From Bacteroidales bacterium (GTDB lineage: Bacteria > Bacteroidota > Bacteroidia > Bacteroidales > UBA12077), in assembly GCA_018334675.1 (NCBI GenBank), contig JAGXLL010000021.1, forward strand, positions 1 through 41,829: a stretch of DNA of 41,829 nucleotides, given 5' to 3'. The position numbers and the translations under genes were made by a program. Under the pieces are notes generated by a model. It had not been told where the DNA came from. It did not search any database and saw only the letters and a program-made list of their open reading frames with translations. Shown here piece after piece: positions 17,819 to 28,057 of the stretch (positions are counted from its first letter, which is position 1; each line of letters starts with the position of its first letter).

Positions 17819-17941
17819 TTACCTATTGAAGAAAGGTCTCCATTTCTTTGCCAACCCGCCCATGCCTGTTTCCCGGTAAGCGCTCTGTATGTCTTTGCCG
17901 GTTTCTTTCATGGTTTCCACAGCATGGCCGGACGAGATCTC
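17819..17941 (-). pseudogene. C-terminal remnant of an L-serine dehydratase-like gene
   Basis: In a frame different from the GNAT gene just upstream, the minus strand reads about 40 residues: ISSGHAVETMKETGKDIQS, then AYRETGMGGLAKKWRPFFNR and a TAA at 17819-17821. The arrangement TGKD then YRET then GGLA matches the very C terminus of iron-sulfur L-serine ammonia-lyases (SdaA type). No start codon or upstream part of such a gene exists, because the GNAT stop lies at 17941-17943. I read it as the tail of a deleted gene. The family call rests on this short motif only. Confidence 0.5.
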
Positions 17942-19122
17942 TAACTCACTTTCTTCTCTCTCTTGAAGGGCTTGTTCCGGTCAAAAAGATAACGGTAAGT
18001 TACATGGGTTTTCAGGATAGTGGCCCCGATCTGTTCGGCCACTTTCATCATGGTGGGGTTAAAATCCCCGATCCAGTTAAGCTCAAGGTGCTTATAGGGA
18101 AAGTTACCGGTCAGGGCAACATCACCAAAAGCCATAACCAATCCTCCTTCCACACCTTTTCCCTGGTGTTCGGGTACGACTCCAAAAATCAAACCCAGGA
18201 CCTTTTTGGGGGGTTGAAACTTCTTATAATAGAGGAACTTCAACTTGGCCAACAAATGCATTCGGCCATTCAGATGCTTGATGATCTGATTGGCATCAGG
18301 CACCATCAGGAAAAAAGCAATGGGATCATCGCCATAATAGGCGAATAACATAAGCTTCTCATCCAGAATAGGCTTGAGGCTTTTCATCAGGGCCATGGCA
18401 TGGGCGCGGGTGATCTTTTTGACTCCCGCATATTTTGACCAGGCCCGGTTATATATATCGCGGAAATCCTCGGTGTATTTGATCAGGTTTTTTCTGTCCA
18501 GGTGCTCAAACCGGTACTTGGGATTGCGGCGGATCCGTTCAGCCTTTTCTTCTATCACCGGCTGAAGGCCTTCCTTCTTAATCTCACGGTAATAGGTATA
18601 CTGGTTGAAAAAATTCTTAAATCCGTATGCTTCAAAGAAATTTTGATAATACGCAAAATTATAAGGCATACAGTAATTGGGTTCATAGTCGAATCCGTCA
18701 ACCAGCAGGCCCCACCAGCGATCACGGTCGCCAAAATTAATCGGGCCGTCCATCGCCTCCATATCCCTATCTTCAAGCCATTTCTTACATTGATCAAACA
18801 GCATGAATGCTGCCTCCTGATCCTGGATGCATTCGAAAAAACCCATCCCGCCGGTAGGCTGATCGTTCTTAAAGGCCGTTTTGCGGTCGATAAAGGCAGC
18901 CACCCTTCCTGCTGTACGATCCTGGTCATCGAGCAACAACCAACGAATGGCTTCTCCGTTGCGGAAAAACTTATTCTTGTTGGGATCGAAAACCTCCTCT
19001 ATATCCTGATCCAATGGACGAATAAAATTCTTTTCATTCTTATACAGCCTTACCGGGAGCATGATAAATTCTCTCTCCCGTTTGGGGCTGTCCACCTCAA
19101 CGATTTTGTACTTATTGCTCAT
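17941..19122 (-). CDS. GNAT-like acyltransferase family protein
   Basis: A 393-residue soluble protein of a type common in Bacteroidota and usually annotated as GNAT or hypothetical. The N-terminal half contains LYKNEKNFIRPLDQDIEEVF and a region with GRVAAFIDRKTAF. The C-terminal half carries a GNAT-like core with IAFFLMVPDANQ and the acetyl-CoA loop-like FGVVPEHQGKGVEGG (resembling Q/RxxGxG/A). The substrate is unknown. It appears intact. Downstream on the same strand are the serine dehydratase-like and ppx/gppA remnants, so it was probably once the first gene of a longer operon. Confidence 0.7.
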   Translation of the reverse strand: MSNKYKIVEVDSPKREREFIMLPVRLYKNEKNFIRPLDQDIEEVFDPNKNKFFRNGEAIRWLLLDDQDRTAGRVAAFIDRKTAFKNDQPTGGMGFFECIQDQEAAFMLFDQCKKWLEDRDMEAMDGPINFGDRDRWWGLLVDGFDYEPNYCMPYNFAYYQNFFEAYGFKNFFNQYTYYREIKKEGLQPVIEEKAERIRRNPKYRFEHLDRKNLIKYTEDFRDIYNRAWSKYAGVKKITRAHAMALMKSLKPILDEKLMLFAYYGDDPIAFFLMVPDANQIIKHLNGRMHLLAKLKFLYYKKFQPPKKVLGLIFGVVPEHQGKGVEGGLVMAFGDVALTGNFPYKHLELNWIGDFNPTMMKVAEQIGATILKTHVTYRYLFDRNKPFKREKKVS

Positions 19123-19262
19123 AGGATGATATTAAAGGATATTCAACATGGCAGAAAACGGCAAAAAGGAAAGTAAAGATAAACAAATTATGGACCATCG
19201 AAAAACGCACCTGTTTTTTTATTCTGAATTGGTCCTTTAGAGGGAAGGAAGGATTCGTGACT

Positions 19263-20363
19263 TTATTGGGAATCAGCATCATGGGGCCGGACATCCAGGC
19301 CCATCATAAGGCTGTGGCCTGAGATGCTTATGGAATCCAGGCGGAAGCGAACCGCGTTCCTTGATACCGTGCGGAGTATTTGCTGCTGCTTAAGGTTATA
19401 CTGATCATAGCTGGATTTAACCCGGCTTTCCAAATGCCGGTTGTAGTAATTTAGATGGGAAAAAAGCAGATGAATGAATCCATTCCACAAACCCGTGCTC
19501 AGGGGAGCGCTTATCTCCGGGCTTTCTGCCGGGCCCGGGGCCTTGCCGGTACTGGAATAACGATAAGGATGGTCGGGAACATAGAGGGTATCCCCGGCAA
19601 AAAAGGAACGCACCTGATAGTTGTTGTCCAGGCCTTCATATTTGTAACGGCTGACCAATTTAGGGGGAATGACATTCATAGCATCCGGACGGTGAAGAAC
19701 TTTCACCGGGGCATCCTCCGGAGATGAGATCTGTTTTATATCCAGACGGCATAGCAGGGTCTTTTCCAGCGAGTGGTCGTCCTCATGGGTGAGTTGCATG
19801 ATCTCCCCTTGTACGGAAAGTGTATCTCTCTGTTGATCGGATTGAAATGCAACCAGGGCAATCCCTTCACCATATTTGGTGTATAAAGTGCGCTGGACAA
19901 TAAAACTCCCGGCTGACATGGAATATTTCCCATAGATCTTGCTGAAATCCAGATAATGGGATCCCCGCTCGAAGAAACTGATACTTTCCCGAACCACCTT
20001 GAAGTGGTCGGAGATGTTATCGATGGAAGCCTTACGGGACAGCAGGGCGAGAGCCTTCCCCCTGAGGATGGCCAGCCGGATGGCCGACAAAGAGTCCATG
20101 CCGGGCTCCGAGACCCCTATAAAATAATCCGGCGATGGACTATACCGGGATGGATGAAAGAACCAATCCGGTAGCTGCTGAGGGATTAAAAAATATTGAT
20201 GAAGAGAGGCGCTGTCTTTTACCCTGGTCTCCTTCTCCATGATCTCCCTGAAGCGGTCATAGTCACCCTCCACCTCATTGCGAACAGCATTTTCCTGGGA
20301 ACTGGCTATGGCAGCAACCAACTGAAAACCAACAAAAAAAAACAACCAGCGCATGCGTTTCAT
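19263..20363 (-). CDS. Secreted hypothetical protein, weakly LPP20-like
   Basis: A 366-residue protein with a signal peptide (MRWLFFFVGFQLVAAIASSQ) and no other hydrophobic segment. The region starting at PDWFFHP, then YFIGVSEPGMDS and AIRLAILRGKALALLSRKA, resembles the core of LPP20-type envelope proteins, in which a surface protein begins with a conserved glycine-rich strand followed by an Ala-rich helix. No lipobox is seen, so a soluble periplasmic location is likely. No catalytic motif was recognised. It lies 140 bp upstream of the GNAT gene and 149 bp downstream of the TonB receptor gene on the same strand. Confidence 0.6.
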   Translation of the reverse strand: MKRMRWLFFFVGFQLVAAIASSQENAVRNEVEGDYDRFREIMEKETRVKDSASLHQYFLIPQQLPDWFFHPSRYSPSPDYFIGVSEPGMDSLSAIRLAILRGKALALLSRKASIDNISDHFKVVRESISFFERGSHYLDFSKIYGKYSMSAGSFIVQRTLYTKYGEGIALVAFQSDQQRDTLSVQGEIMQLTHEDDHSLEKTLLCRLDIKQISSPEDAPVKVLHRPDAMNVIPPKLVSRYKYEGLDNNYQVRSFFAGDTLYVPDHPYRYSSTGKAPGPAESPEISAPLSTGLWNGFIHLLFSHLNYYNRHLESRVKSSYDQYNLKQQQILRTVSRNAVRFRLDSISISGHSLMMGLDVRPHDADSQ

Positions 20364-20512
20364 TTTTTTGAATGCATCGTGTCCCGGTTTGAAATCTGGT
20401 GTTCGATAAAACCGAGCTCCGGAATGACAGATCCTACTATTGGACGTCAGGGTATCCCACAGGGGATCTTATTCAACATTCTATCAAACATTATGCCGGG
20501 CTGTGTCAGGCG

Positions 20513-22927
20513 TTAAAACCGTGCCCGGAGAGCAGCCATGAAATTTCTTCCTTGGCCGGCTATACCTGATGAGTAGGGGCGATAACGCACATCCAGGATA
20601 TTTTCCACCCCAGCCTGTAAGGTCAGATATTCGTTGATATGGTAGGATCCCTTCAGGTTAAGGGTCCACCAAGCCGGTGAGTAAGGCTCATCCATTTCGT
20701 TGAGGGCATACATGTGTGTTTTGGACTGTTCACTGGGAGCCAGCTCCTCATTGGATATCTCCCCGTTGTATTTGGCATATACAGCCAACTGCCAGGGGTC
20801 CTTGCTGTACTCCAGCTCCGATTGTCCGAAAGTAGGAGCTACATGCCGCAATGGTGTGCCATCGTTATCCTCGCCGTGCGTATAGGTAAGGTTGGTCGAG
20901 AAACTGAGTCCCGATCGTATTTCCCATTGACCCTCCACGCTTAAGCCATATATTGTAGCCTGCTCGGCATTGACCACTTTGTGAACCTGACTCAGCACAT
21001 CGTCATATAAGATCGAATCGCGGCCGTTGAAGGTGGCTTCGCGACGCACCATAGCATCCCTCAGCCAGGTATGAAAGGCTGTAACCTCTACCCGGGCTGA
21101 ATTGCCTATGTCCTTTTTTACTGCCAGATCCAGGTTATAGGCATACTCCGGTTTGAGGTTCTCATTAGGCATGATGACACTTTCGGGTTCCGAATCAAAT
21201 ACCTTGGCCATATCATCGATGTTGGGCGCGTGAAACCCGGACGAAGCATTCAGGTTAAACTGCCAGTCGTCCTGCGGCCTGTATACCATACCGATGGAGC
21301 CATTAAGTGCACCCGTGCTTAGATTCATATGATCAAACGGAAAGTTATAATATCCGGCAGTGGTATCCAATCCCGAGTATATGTCGAAATGGTTATAACG
21401 AATGCCGGTGATCATCGTCCATTGATCGCCCAGGTTGTTTTTATAACTCAAATAGGCTGCAAAGGTATTATAATCGTTGTCGCCATTGGGGTAGCGGGTT
21501 TGTGTGGGGAGCTCCTCGCCGGTGATGATGTTCTTCCTGCTGGCAGTGGAGTTTAGGGAATTATAAACGTATTCCAGCCCGTAATAAAGCAGATCGTCCC
21601 CCACCTCCTTGTCAAAATCCAGATTCATCGACCCTGCCTGTATCTTTTCCGTACGATGTCGAAGCCATTGTTCCCTGTAGCCCCGGTCATGCCGGCTCTC
21701 TTCATAATTCTGCAGGGCCAGGGTAAACTGCATATTATCAAAAAATGGATTGGCCTGGTTCAAATTGCCATTCAAGACATGCATCGACCATTGCTGGGGT
21801 CCGTAATACCAGGTGGCATTTTTGAGCGTCTCCCCGCTTCGCTGTATCAAACGGTCATACCGTGGAATATCAGAGGTGGTGGAGAAATGAAAACCATAGC
21901 TCAGGTTGAAATGACTTCCCGGACGAAAGCGTACCTTCTGCATGAAGTTGAACTGATCGTAACCGGAGGGTACCTGCTCATTGGGATGGGGATTGTCCAC
22001 GATGGAGTCGGTACCGTTGATGCGTTTAACGTATTGCTCCCGTCTATAATCCGAATGTTTCCAGCTGCCCATCATCTGATGTCCGTAGTCGCTATAGGTC
22101 AGGCTCGTTAGCAGGCCCCATTTTTGCCGGCCGTAATTGACATCGATGTGCCCGGTCATCTCATCATTGGCCGATGCGTAACGTACCAGGGCATTGCCGT
22201 TTTGCTGGGGCTCTCCCGAAGTGGAGAGTTTGACACTTTTGGTGTGAAAATCCATGACCCCACCCAGGGCATCCGAACCATAGGTAACCGAACCCGGTCC
22301 GAATATGACCTCGGAATTTGCTATGGAATGCGGATCCAGGGATATCACATTCTGCAAATTGCCGCTACGGTATATGGCATTGTTCATGCGTACCCCATCC
22401 ACCACCAACAGCACCGAGTTGGTTGCGAAGCCCCTGATCATCGGACTGCCGCCTCCCAGCTGGCTCTTCTGTATATATACCTCATTGGATGCGCCCAGCA
22501 AATCGGCCGCGGTTTGGGGATTTTTGAACTCCACTTCCTGTTTGGAAATGGTGGTGATCTTATTGGGTACCTCCTCCTTATTCTGTTCCCACCGATAAGC
22601 CGATACCACAAATCCCTGGAGCTGGATCACCCTTTTTTCCAAAGCGACTGAATAATTCAGTTTCTCAATCTGCCGTTTGGTTCGAACAATGGGTTGATAG
22701 GTGGGATGTTGAAAATAAATGGAATCATCGGGAGAAAAGGGTTCCAGATCTACTTTCCCCTGGGGCCCGGTGATGGCAGAACGGGTGCGATCGCTATTGT
22801 AAATGGCTACATCTTCAACCGGCTCCAGTGTCTTGGAATCATATACCTTCAACTCCTGAGCGGATAAAGACAAGGGAACCAGCATCAGAATGCCCAACCA
22901 AAGAAAAGTTTTGACAGAAATCTTCAT
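20513..22927 (-). CDS. TonB-dependent outer-membrane receptor, hemoglobin/heme-receptor-like
   Basis: An 804-residue receptor for TonB-driven uptake. After a signal peptide (MKISVKTFLWLGILMLVPLSLSAQ) comes a short carboxypeptidase-regulatory-like domain (about 25-105). The plug domain follows, with PQTAADLLGASNEVYIQKSQ, GGGSPMIRGFATN and GVRMNNAIYRSGNLQNV, then a 22-strand barrel ending in the aromatic NFMAALRARF. The RMNNAIYRSGNLQN region and GPGSVTYGSDALGG are typical of the hemoglobin/transferrin receptor branch, so heme or a metal complex is a reasonable but unproven substrate. The ATG at 22927 is preferred over the one at 22954 because it begins the signal peptide and is preceded by GGTGAAAG. 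Confidence 0.92.
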   Translation of the reverse strand: MKISVKTFLWLGILMLVPLSLSAQELKVYDSKTLEPVEDVAIYNSDRTRSAITGPQGKVDLEPFSPDDSIYFQHPTYQPIVRTKRQIEKLNYSVALEKRVIQLQGFVVSAYRWEQNKEEVPNKITTISKQEVEFKNPQTAADLLGASNEVYIQKSQLGGGSPMIRGFATNSVLLVVDGVRMNNAIYRSGNLQNVISLDPHSIANSEVIFGPGSVTYGSDALGGVMDFHTKSVKLSTSGEPQQNGNALVRYASANDEMTGHIDVNYGRQKWGLLTSLTYSDYGHQMMGSWKHSDYRREQYVKRINGTDSIVDNPHPNEQVPSGYDQFNFMQKVRFRPGSHFNLSYGFHFSTTSDIPRYDRLIQRSGETLKNATWYYGPQQWSMHVLNGNLNQANPFFDNMQFTLALQNYEESRHDRGYREQWLRHRTEKIQAGSMNLDFDKEVGDDLLYYGLEYVYNSLNSTASRKNIITGEELPTQTRYPNGDNDYNTFAAYLSYKNNLGDQWTMITGIRYNHFDIYSGLDTTAGYYNFPFDHMNLSTGALNGSIGMVYRPQDDWQFNLNASSGFHAPNIDDMAKVFDSEPESVIMPNENLKPEYAYNLDLAVKKDIGNSARVEVTAFHTWLRDAMVRREATFNGRDSILYDDVLSQVHKVVNAEQATIYGLSVEGQWEIRSGLSFSTNLTYTHGEDNDGTPLRHVAPTFGQSELEYSKDPWQLAVYAKYNGEISNEELAPSEQSKTHMYALNEMDEPYSPAWWTLNLKGSYHINEYLTLQAGVENILDVRYRPYSSGIAGQGRNFMAALRARF

Positions 22928-22967
22928 AACTTTCACCAAATTTATCCCATTCAACTTAAGATCTCAT

Positions 22968-22975
22968 TATATTTG
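22968..22975 (+). promoter_or_regulatory. Candidate -7 box upstream of the DUF3352 gene
   Basis: TATATTTG fully matches TAnnTTTG and lies 98 bp upstream of the DUF3352 gene start, in the divergent region with the TonB receptor gene. A clear -33 TTTG at the expected spacing is not present, so support is moderate. Confidence 0.35.
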
Positions 22976-23072
22976 TGCAATGCGAAGATCATGCCGGGAA
23001 ATTAGATGATCAAAAATAAGTAAGGATTAATAAAAAGCATGGAAAATTTGTTCATGACACAATGCTGACAAA

Positions 23073-25835
23073 ATGAGAAAAACAATCGCCATCATAGTAG
23101 CCATAGTAATTCTGGGGGGACTGGGTACTTTTATCTATCTTCAGAAACAACAAGTGCCGGATTTTAATACATCCCGGCTGGTTTCCTCCGAAGCCGCTTT
23201 CTTTATAGATGTTCACGATCCCGTGGAATTCCTGGACAAAATCACGGAAGAAAACAAAATATGGGATGAGCTCTCACAGATTAAATCCATCCAATCGTTC
23301 ACCCGTCAACTGAACACACTCGATTCGCTTGTGAGTGAAGATGACGCCCTGAGAAATGCCATAAAAGACAAAAGACTCATCATCAGCGCAGAAAAACAGG
23401 GCAAAGACCGCATGGGTTTTACTTTTTTCATCAAGACCGGAAATATCAGAGAACAAAAGAAATTAATGGACTACATGGAAACATGGGGTGAGCCAGGACA
23501 GGACCAGTTGAAAACCAGGACCTACAATAAAGTCAAGCTTCACAGCCTAAAGAAAAAAGAAGAAACCCTGTTGTCCTTCGCAACCACAAAGGGTGTGCTG
23601 ATCGCCAGCCGTTCAGAGATCCTGGTGGAACAAGCCATACGGCAGTCCTCTGTGGATAATCCGGTAACTACCGATAGCAGCTTTAAGAAAATAAGAGAGA
23701 CCGCCGGCAAAAACGTAGTAGGTAACCTGTATATCAATTTCAACCATTTGTACGAACTCCTGGCTTTACCACTGGAGCAAGCATTTCGGGATTATATCGA
23801 ACAACTCTCCCATTTCGGCAGCTGGTCGGCTTTGGATATGAACATCAAATCCGATGCCTTTTTGTTGAACGGCTTCTCAATGGATGATCCCGAGCGGACA
23901 GATGTACTTGACCTATTCACACAGCAAGAGCCGATAAACCTGGAGATAGAAAACGTATTACCGGCCAATACTTCAACATTCATATCCCTGGGCATAAGCG
24001 ACAAGGAACAATACAAAAACCAATTACACGAGCTCTACCGGCAAAATGGAAGGCTGAATGATTACAGGCAATGGAAGACGCAAATACAGTCGGATTATGG
24101 ATTCGACCCGGAAAAAACCTTTTACGACCTGCTGCATGAAGAGGCAGGAATAGCATTCCTGAGTGCCAACGCAGCGAATCCCCGACAAAATGCATTTATC
24201 ATCCTTAAAACCAAAGGCAAACGACAGGCACAGTCCAGTCTGAGCCAGATCAGCAGGAAAGCTGCTGAGCAGGCCGGTGATCAGCCCCATCAAACCAGCC
24301 TCCGGATTGATCAGGAGACCCATTACCCCATTTATAAGCTGCCGGTTGAGAACCTGTTTTCCAGGTTATTCGGCACCCTTTTTAAAGGATTTGGGAACAA
24401 ACACTTCACGCTGCTCGACAATTATGTGGTTTTTAGCAGTTCCCCTGAGATGCTGAAGGAATTCATCTATTCGAACATCCTGAACAAAACCCTCAATCAC
24501 AACCCCAATTACGAGAGATTTTCGGAGTATCTATCCGATCAGTCCAATTTCCACTTCTATACCAATATGTATCGATCTCCCCACCTGATTGCCCACTACC
24601 TGCACGACGACCTCAAAAAAGGCATCGATGAAAACCTCAACCATTTCAGGAAATTTCAGGCGCTGGCCTATCAATTTATGGGAAGCGGAGATATGTGCTA
24701 CAACAATTTATTCGTCAAATATATACCCCGAATCAGGGAAGAGCCCAAAACCGTATGGGAGACCCATCTGGATACGGCCATCGATTTCAAACCTGCTTTG
24801 GTCACCAACCACTATACCGGAAAAAATGAGATATTTGTGCAGGATCTGAACAACAAGATCTATCTGATCAACAATGTAGGAAGAATACTTTGGGAAAAGC
24901 AACTGGATGAGCAAATCATGAGCGATGTATATCAGATCGACTATTACCGCAATGGTAAGCTGCAAATGATGTTCAACACCCGCAATAAGATCCACCTGAT
25001 CGACCGCAACGGCAACTACGTGGAAAGGTATCCGGTGAGCCTGCCCTCGCCAGCTACAGCTCCTGTGGCTGTGTTCGATTATGAAAACAACAGGGAATAC
25101 CGGATCTTTATACCCTGCGAGAACAAGAAAATTTATGACTTCTCCAAGGATGGAGACATCATCCCCGGCTGGCAGTTTGACCAGACAGACACCCGGGTAA
25201 CCAACAGAGTTCAGCATTTCCGCGTCAAGACTAAGGATTATATCGTTTTTGCCGATCAGTACCGCATCTACATCCTGAACCGCAGAGGACAGATAAGAGT
25301 GAGACTGGAAGAGCAATTCGCCCGCTCTAAAAACAACCTGTTCGTGCTCGAGCCCAGGTCTTCGGAAAACCCACCCCGGTTGGCTACTACCGACAGGAAT
25401 GGCACTGTCAGATATATAAGATTCAACGGAGAGGTGAACGCCCTGGATATGGGTGAATATTCACCCGGACATTACTTCGATTATCAGGATATTGACAGCG
25501 ACGGCCTGAAGGACTTCATCTTCCTGGATGATAACACCCTTGAAGTGAAGGACCGAAGCGGGGAGGAAATCTACTCCAGTGAGCTGGAGGCTGAAATAAC
25601 TGATCCTCCCATCCATTTCTACTTCTCATATCAAGACCGGAAAATTGGTCTGGTATCCGACCAGCAAAATCAAATATACCTGTTTAACCCAAATGGCGAA
25701 CTTTATGAAGGATTCCCCCTGAGAGGCAGCACCCCCTTCAGCATTGGATATCTCGATGATGCAGGCAAGGATTTTCACCTGATAGTTGGAAATAAATACA
25801 ACTTTTTGTACAATTACAACGTAATAGGCAAGTAA
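23073..25835 (+). CDS. DUF3352-type membrane-anchored protein with C-terminal beta-propeller-like repeats
   Basis: A 920-residue protein with one N-terminal membrane segment (about residues 5-23), the rest exported. Residues ~35-560 match the general pattern of DUF3352 proteins: opening EAAFFIDVHDPVEFLDKI, long alternating helices and strands, and FSSSPEMLKEFI near residue 465. From about residue 570 the sequence changes to short repeats of the form NKIYLINNVGRILWEK, NKIHLIDRNGNYVERYP, KKIYDFSKDGDIIPGW and RIYILNRRGQIRV. These look like PQQ/WD-type propeller blades. No enzyme motif was seen. It is the first gene of a three-gene plus-strand group with 34-bp and 13-bp gaps. Confidence 0.8.
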   Translation: MRKTIAIIVAIVILGGLGTFIYLQKQQVPDFNTSRLVSSEAAFFIDVHDPVEFLDKITEENKIWDELSQIKSIQSFTRQLNTLDSLVSEDDALRNAIKDKRLIISAEKQGKDRMGFTFFIKTGNIREQKKLMDYMETWGEPGQDQLKTRTYNKVKLHSLKKKEETLLSFATTKGVLIASRSEILVEQAIRQSSVDNPVTTDSSFKKIRETAGKNVVGNLYINFNHLYELLALPLEQAFRDYIEQLSHFGSWSALDMNIKSDAFLLNGFSMDDPERTDVLDLFTQQEPINLEIENVLPANTSTFISLGISDKEQYKNQLHELYRQNGRLNDYRQWKTQIQSDYGFDPEKTFYDLLHEEAGIAFLSANAANPRQNAFIILKTKGKRQAQSSLSQISRKAAEQAGDQPHQTSLRIDQETHYPIYKLPVENLFSRLFGTLFKGFGNKHFTLLDNYVVFSSSPEMLKEFIYSNILNKTLNHNPNYERFSEYLSDQSNFHFYTNMYRSPHLIAHYLHDDLKKGIDENLNHFRKFQALAYQFMGSGDMCYNNLFVKYIPRIREEPKTVWETHLDTAIDFKPALVTNHYTGKNEIFVQDLNNKIYLINNVGRILWEKQLDEQIMSDVYQIDYYRNGKLQMMFNTRNKIHLIDRNGNYVERYPVSLPSPATAPVAVFDYENNREYRIFIPCENKKIYDFSKDGDIIPGWQFDQTDTRVTNRVQHFRVKTKDYIVFADQYRIYILNRRGQIRVRLEEQFARSKNNLFVLEPRSSENPPRLATTDRNGTVRYIRFNGEVNALDMGEYSPGHYFDYQDIDSDGLKDFIFLDDNTLEVKDRSGEEIYSSELEAEITDPPIHFYFSYQDRKIGLVSDQQNQIYLFNPNGELYEGFPLRGSTPFSIGYLDDAGKDFHLIVGNKYNFLYNYNVIGK

Positions 25836-25869
25836 GCAGTGCTTTATAAACTTACCTAACTTCCTTTTT

Positions 25870-28044
25870 ATGAATGGCTTAACATCTCCTGTTATAAGAC
25901 TTTCCTCTTTCTTGTTCATCATGATCCTGTTTGCATTGAGTGGTTGTTTGGAAGATAAATTCGACTTTAACCGGCTATCCACCGATATGGAAATATCCCC
26001 CACTTTCTCGGCTCCCCTGGTAAAGGGATCCATTTCGCTGGAAGACCTGGTGGATAGTGACGGCGAGAACATCGTTTACGATTCGTCTGATGCCCAGGGG
26101 CCTTTCCTGAAGTTCGTTTACCGGGAAGACAGCATTTTCTCTTACAGCGGAAGTGACTTCTTTGGCGTGAATGAATCGGGCAGCGATTCCTACACCCTGG
26201 GCAACATTGAAATAGACGATTTCGGGCCGGTTGAGGATACGGTTACCCTCCGGCAGATCGTAGATCATGCAGTTACGCGATCCTACGAGGCCACATTGAT
26301 CGAAAGTGCTGACGGCAGTTCCATCACTTTTCCGGAGATCAGTGAAGAAGACTCGATGGCCATATCAGGGGAATATGAGGCTGAAGAGATCGACAATTTT
26401 CGCTATGCCGTTCTGGAAAGCGGAGAGGTAGAGCTTCAGATGACTAATGAGCTTCCGGTAGAAGTGACAGCCGAGTTTCTGCTTAAGACAAGGGTTATGG
26501 ACCCAACGGGATCTTATGTTGAAGAGGATCTGGCCATAGAAAGGGTTGAATTTTCAAATGTAGCCTCCAAAGCCAGTAAGACACAGACCATTGATCTGTC
26601 GGGGCAAAAGCTTGGATCGATACTCTACATCACTGAACTGGCAATCAGTACTCCGGGAAGCACCGATCCGGTGTACATCGATCTGGACGGTCAGTATATC
26701 AGTATGGAAGCCCAGGCCAGGGACCTGGTCATCTCCGACGGTGAGGTGATGATCGAGGATCAGTCCCTTAATAATCAAACAACCCGGGTTGGCACAGGTT
26801 ATTCAGGCGATAAACGCCTGGATACGGTAAGGCTGGCGGGTGGCGAGATCAGCTATACCATCGAAAACAACACCGATGTGGCCGCTACCCTGGAATTCGT
26901 ATTGCCCAGCACCATCGACCTTTCCACCGGCAATCCCCTGACGATCACTCAGGATCTGCAACCCCGCACCACCATCGACAGCGGGTTGGATCTGGCCAAT
27001 ACTGAAACCCTGCTAAACGGAGCCGATTCGGTTCCCATACAATACAACCTGCAGCTGGAAGCCTCACAAAACTTTGTGGAGTTCCATTCCAGCGATCAGG
27101 TAAGTTTCAGCTACAACATCGATCTGGGGAGTGAAGACGCCGAATACATCAGCGGCTTCTTCGGTCAGGAAACCATTGATTTCCCCCAACAGGAGCTTGA
27201 AACAGACCTGGATCTGTTCGATAAGTTCACAGGCGATTTCACCTTGACCAGCCCAAGCATCCGGCTTTTCTATCAAAATTCCATCGGTATTCCCTTCACT
27301 GCCGATCTGGAGCTAATGGCGGAATCGGGCACCCAACAGCAGGATCTACATGAGGGCGGTGCAGATGGATTACTTGAATTCAGACATCCGCTCGATCCGG
27401 GAACGGTGCTCAATGACACCCTGGTTATTGATAAAAACAACTCCGACATTGATCAATTCGTATCGCTGCCCCCACATCGCATTCTTTTTGACGGAGCAGG
27501 ATACATCAATTACAACAAACCCTCAACCACATATAACTACCTGACTTCCCAAACCACAGTACAGGTTGGAATGGAGATGGACCTGCCCCTGGAACTGAAA
27601 ACATCGGGTATGACATACCGCGACAGCTTCGCCTTCGAAATAGATGCAGACTTCGACGAAGATGTAGACTTTAACGAAGCAGTGAATCTCTTCGGTAAGT
27701 TTTCCAATGAATTTCCCTTTAGCATTGACTTGCAACTCATATGCCGCGATTCAACCACCAACCAGGATCTGCTGCAGCTGGAAGCCCTCGATGAAGACGG
27801 CACCCCCGTTCAAACCCTGAAGGCACCACAATTAGATGCTTCCGGACGGGTTGCTGCTCCCAGTGAAAACCTGGTCTACTTCAGAATCCATGAAGACGAG
27901 ATAGAACAGCTCAAACAAACCAATCAGCTGGTCATTATAGCCTCAGTTGCTACTTCAGGAGATAAAGGGGTGAAATTCTACACCGACTATACCCTCGACT
28001 TCCGTATCGGTATCGATGAAGCAGCAACGACATTAGACTTGTAA
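25870..28044 (+). CDS. Large outer-membrane lipoprotein of unknown function
   Basis: A 724-residue lipoprotein. The signal peptide ends in the lipobox ALSGC, followed by LEDKFD, an acidic stretch just after the lipidated Cys that resembles the surface-export signal of Bacteroidota lipoproteins (inference). The body is rich in beta-strand and acidic residues, with repeated patterns of the type TLEFVLPSTIDLSTGN and VGMEMDLPLELK suggesting several beta-sandwich modules. No catalytic motif was recognised. It sits between the DUF3352 and DUF5723 genes with short gaps, so the three are probably made together. Confidence 0.75.
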   Translation: MNGLTSPVIRLSSFLFIMILFALSGCLEDKFDFNRLSTDMEISPTFSAPLVKGSISLEDLVDSDGENIVYDSSDAQGPFLKFVYREDSIFSYSGSDFFGVNESGSDSYTLGNIEIDDFGPVEDTVTLRQIVDHAVTRSYEATLIESADGSSITFPEISEEDSMAISGEYEAEEIDNFRYAVLESGEVELQMTNELPVEVTAEFLLKTRVMDPTGSYVEEDLAIERVEFSNVASKASKTQTIDLSGQKLGSILYITELAISTPGSTDPVYIDLDGQYISMEAQARDLVISDGEVMIEDQSLNNQTTRVGTGYSGDKRLDTVRLAGGEISYTIENNTDVAATLEFVLPSTIDLSTGNPLTITQDLQPRTTIDSGLDLANTETLLNGADSVPIQYNLQLEASQNFVEFHSSDQVSFSYNIDLGSEDAEYISGFFGQETIDFPQQELETDLDLFDKFTGDFTLTSPSIRLFYQNSIGIPFTADLELMAESGTQQQDLHEGGADGLLEFRHPLDPGTVLNDTLVIDKNNSDIDQFVSLPPHRILFDGAGYINYNKPSTTYNYLTSQTTVQVGMEMDLPLELKTSGMTYRDSFAFEIDADFDEDVDFNEAVNLFGKFSNEFPFSIDLQLICRDSTTNQDLLQLEALDEDGTPVQTLKAPQLDASGRVAAPSENLVYFRIHEDEIEQLKQTNQLVIIASVATSGDKGVKFYTDYTLDFRIGIDEAATTLDL

Positions 28045-28057
28045 AATCCCGCATCCC

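Noticed and set aside
22937-22944. TAAATTTG -7 box for the TonB receptor gene
   Set aside because: It is only about 10 bp from the start codon and would leave almost no leader.
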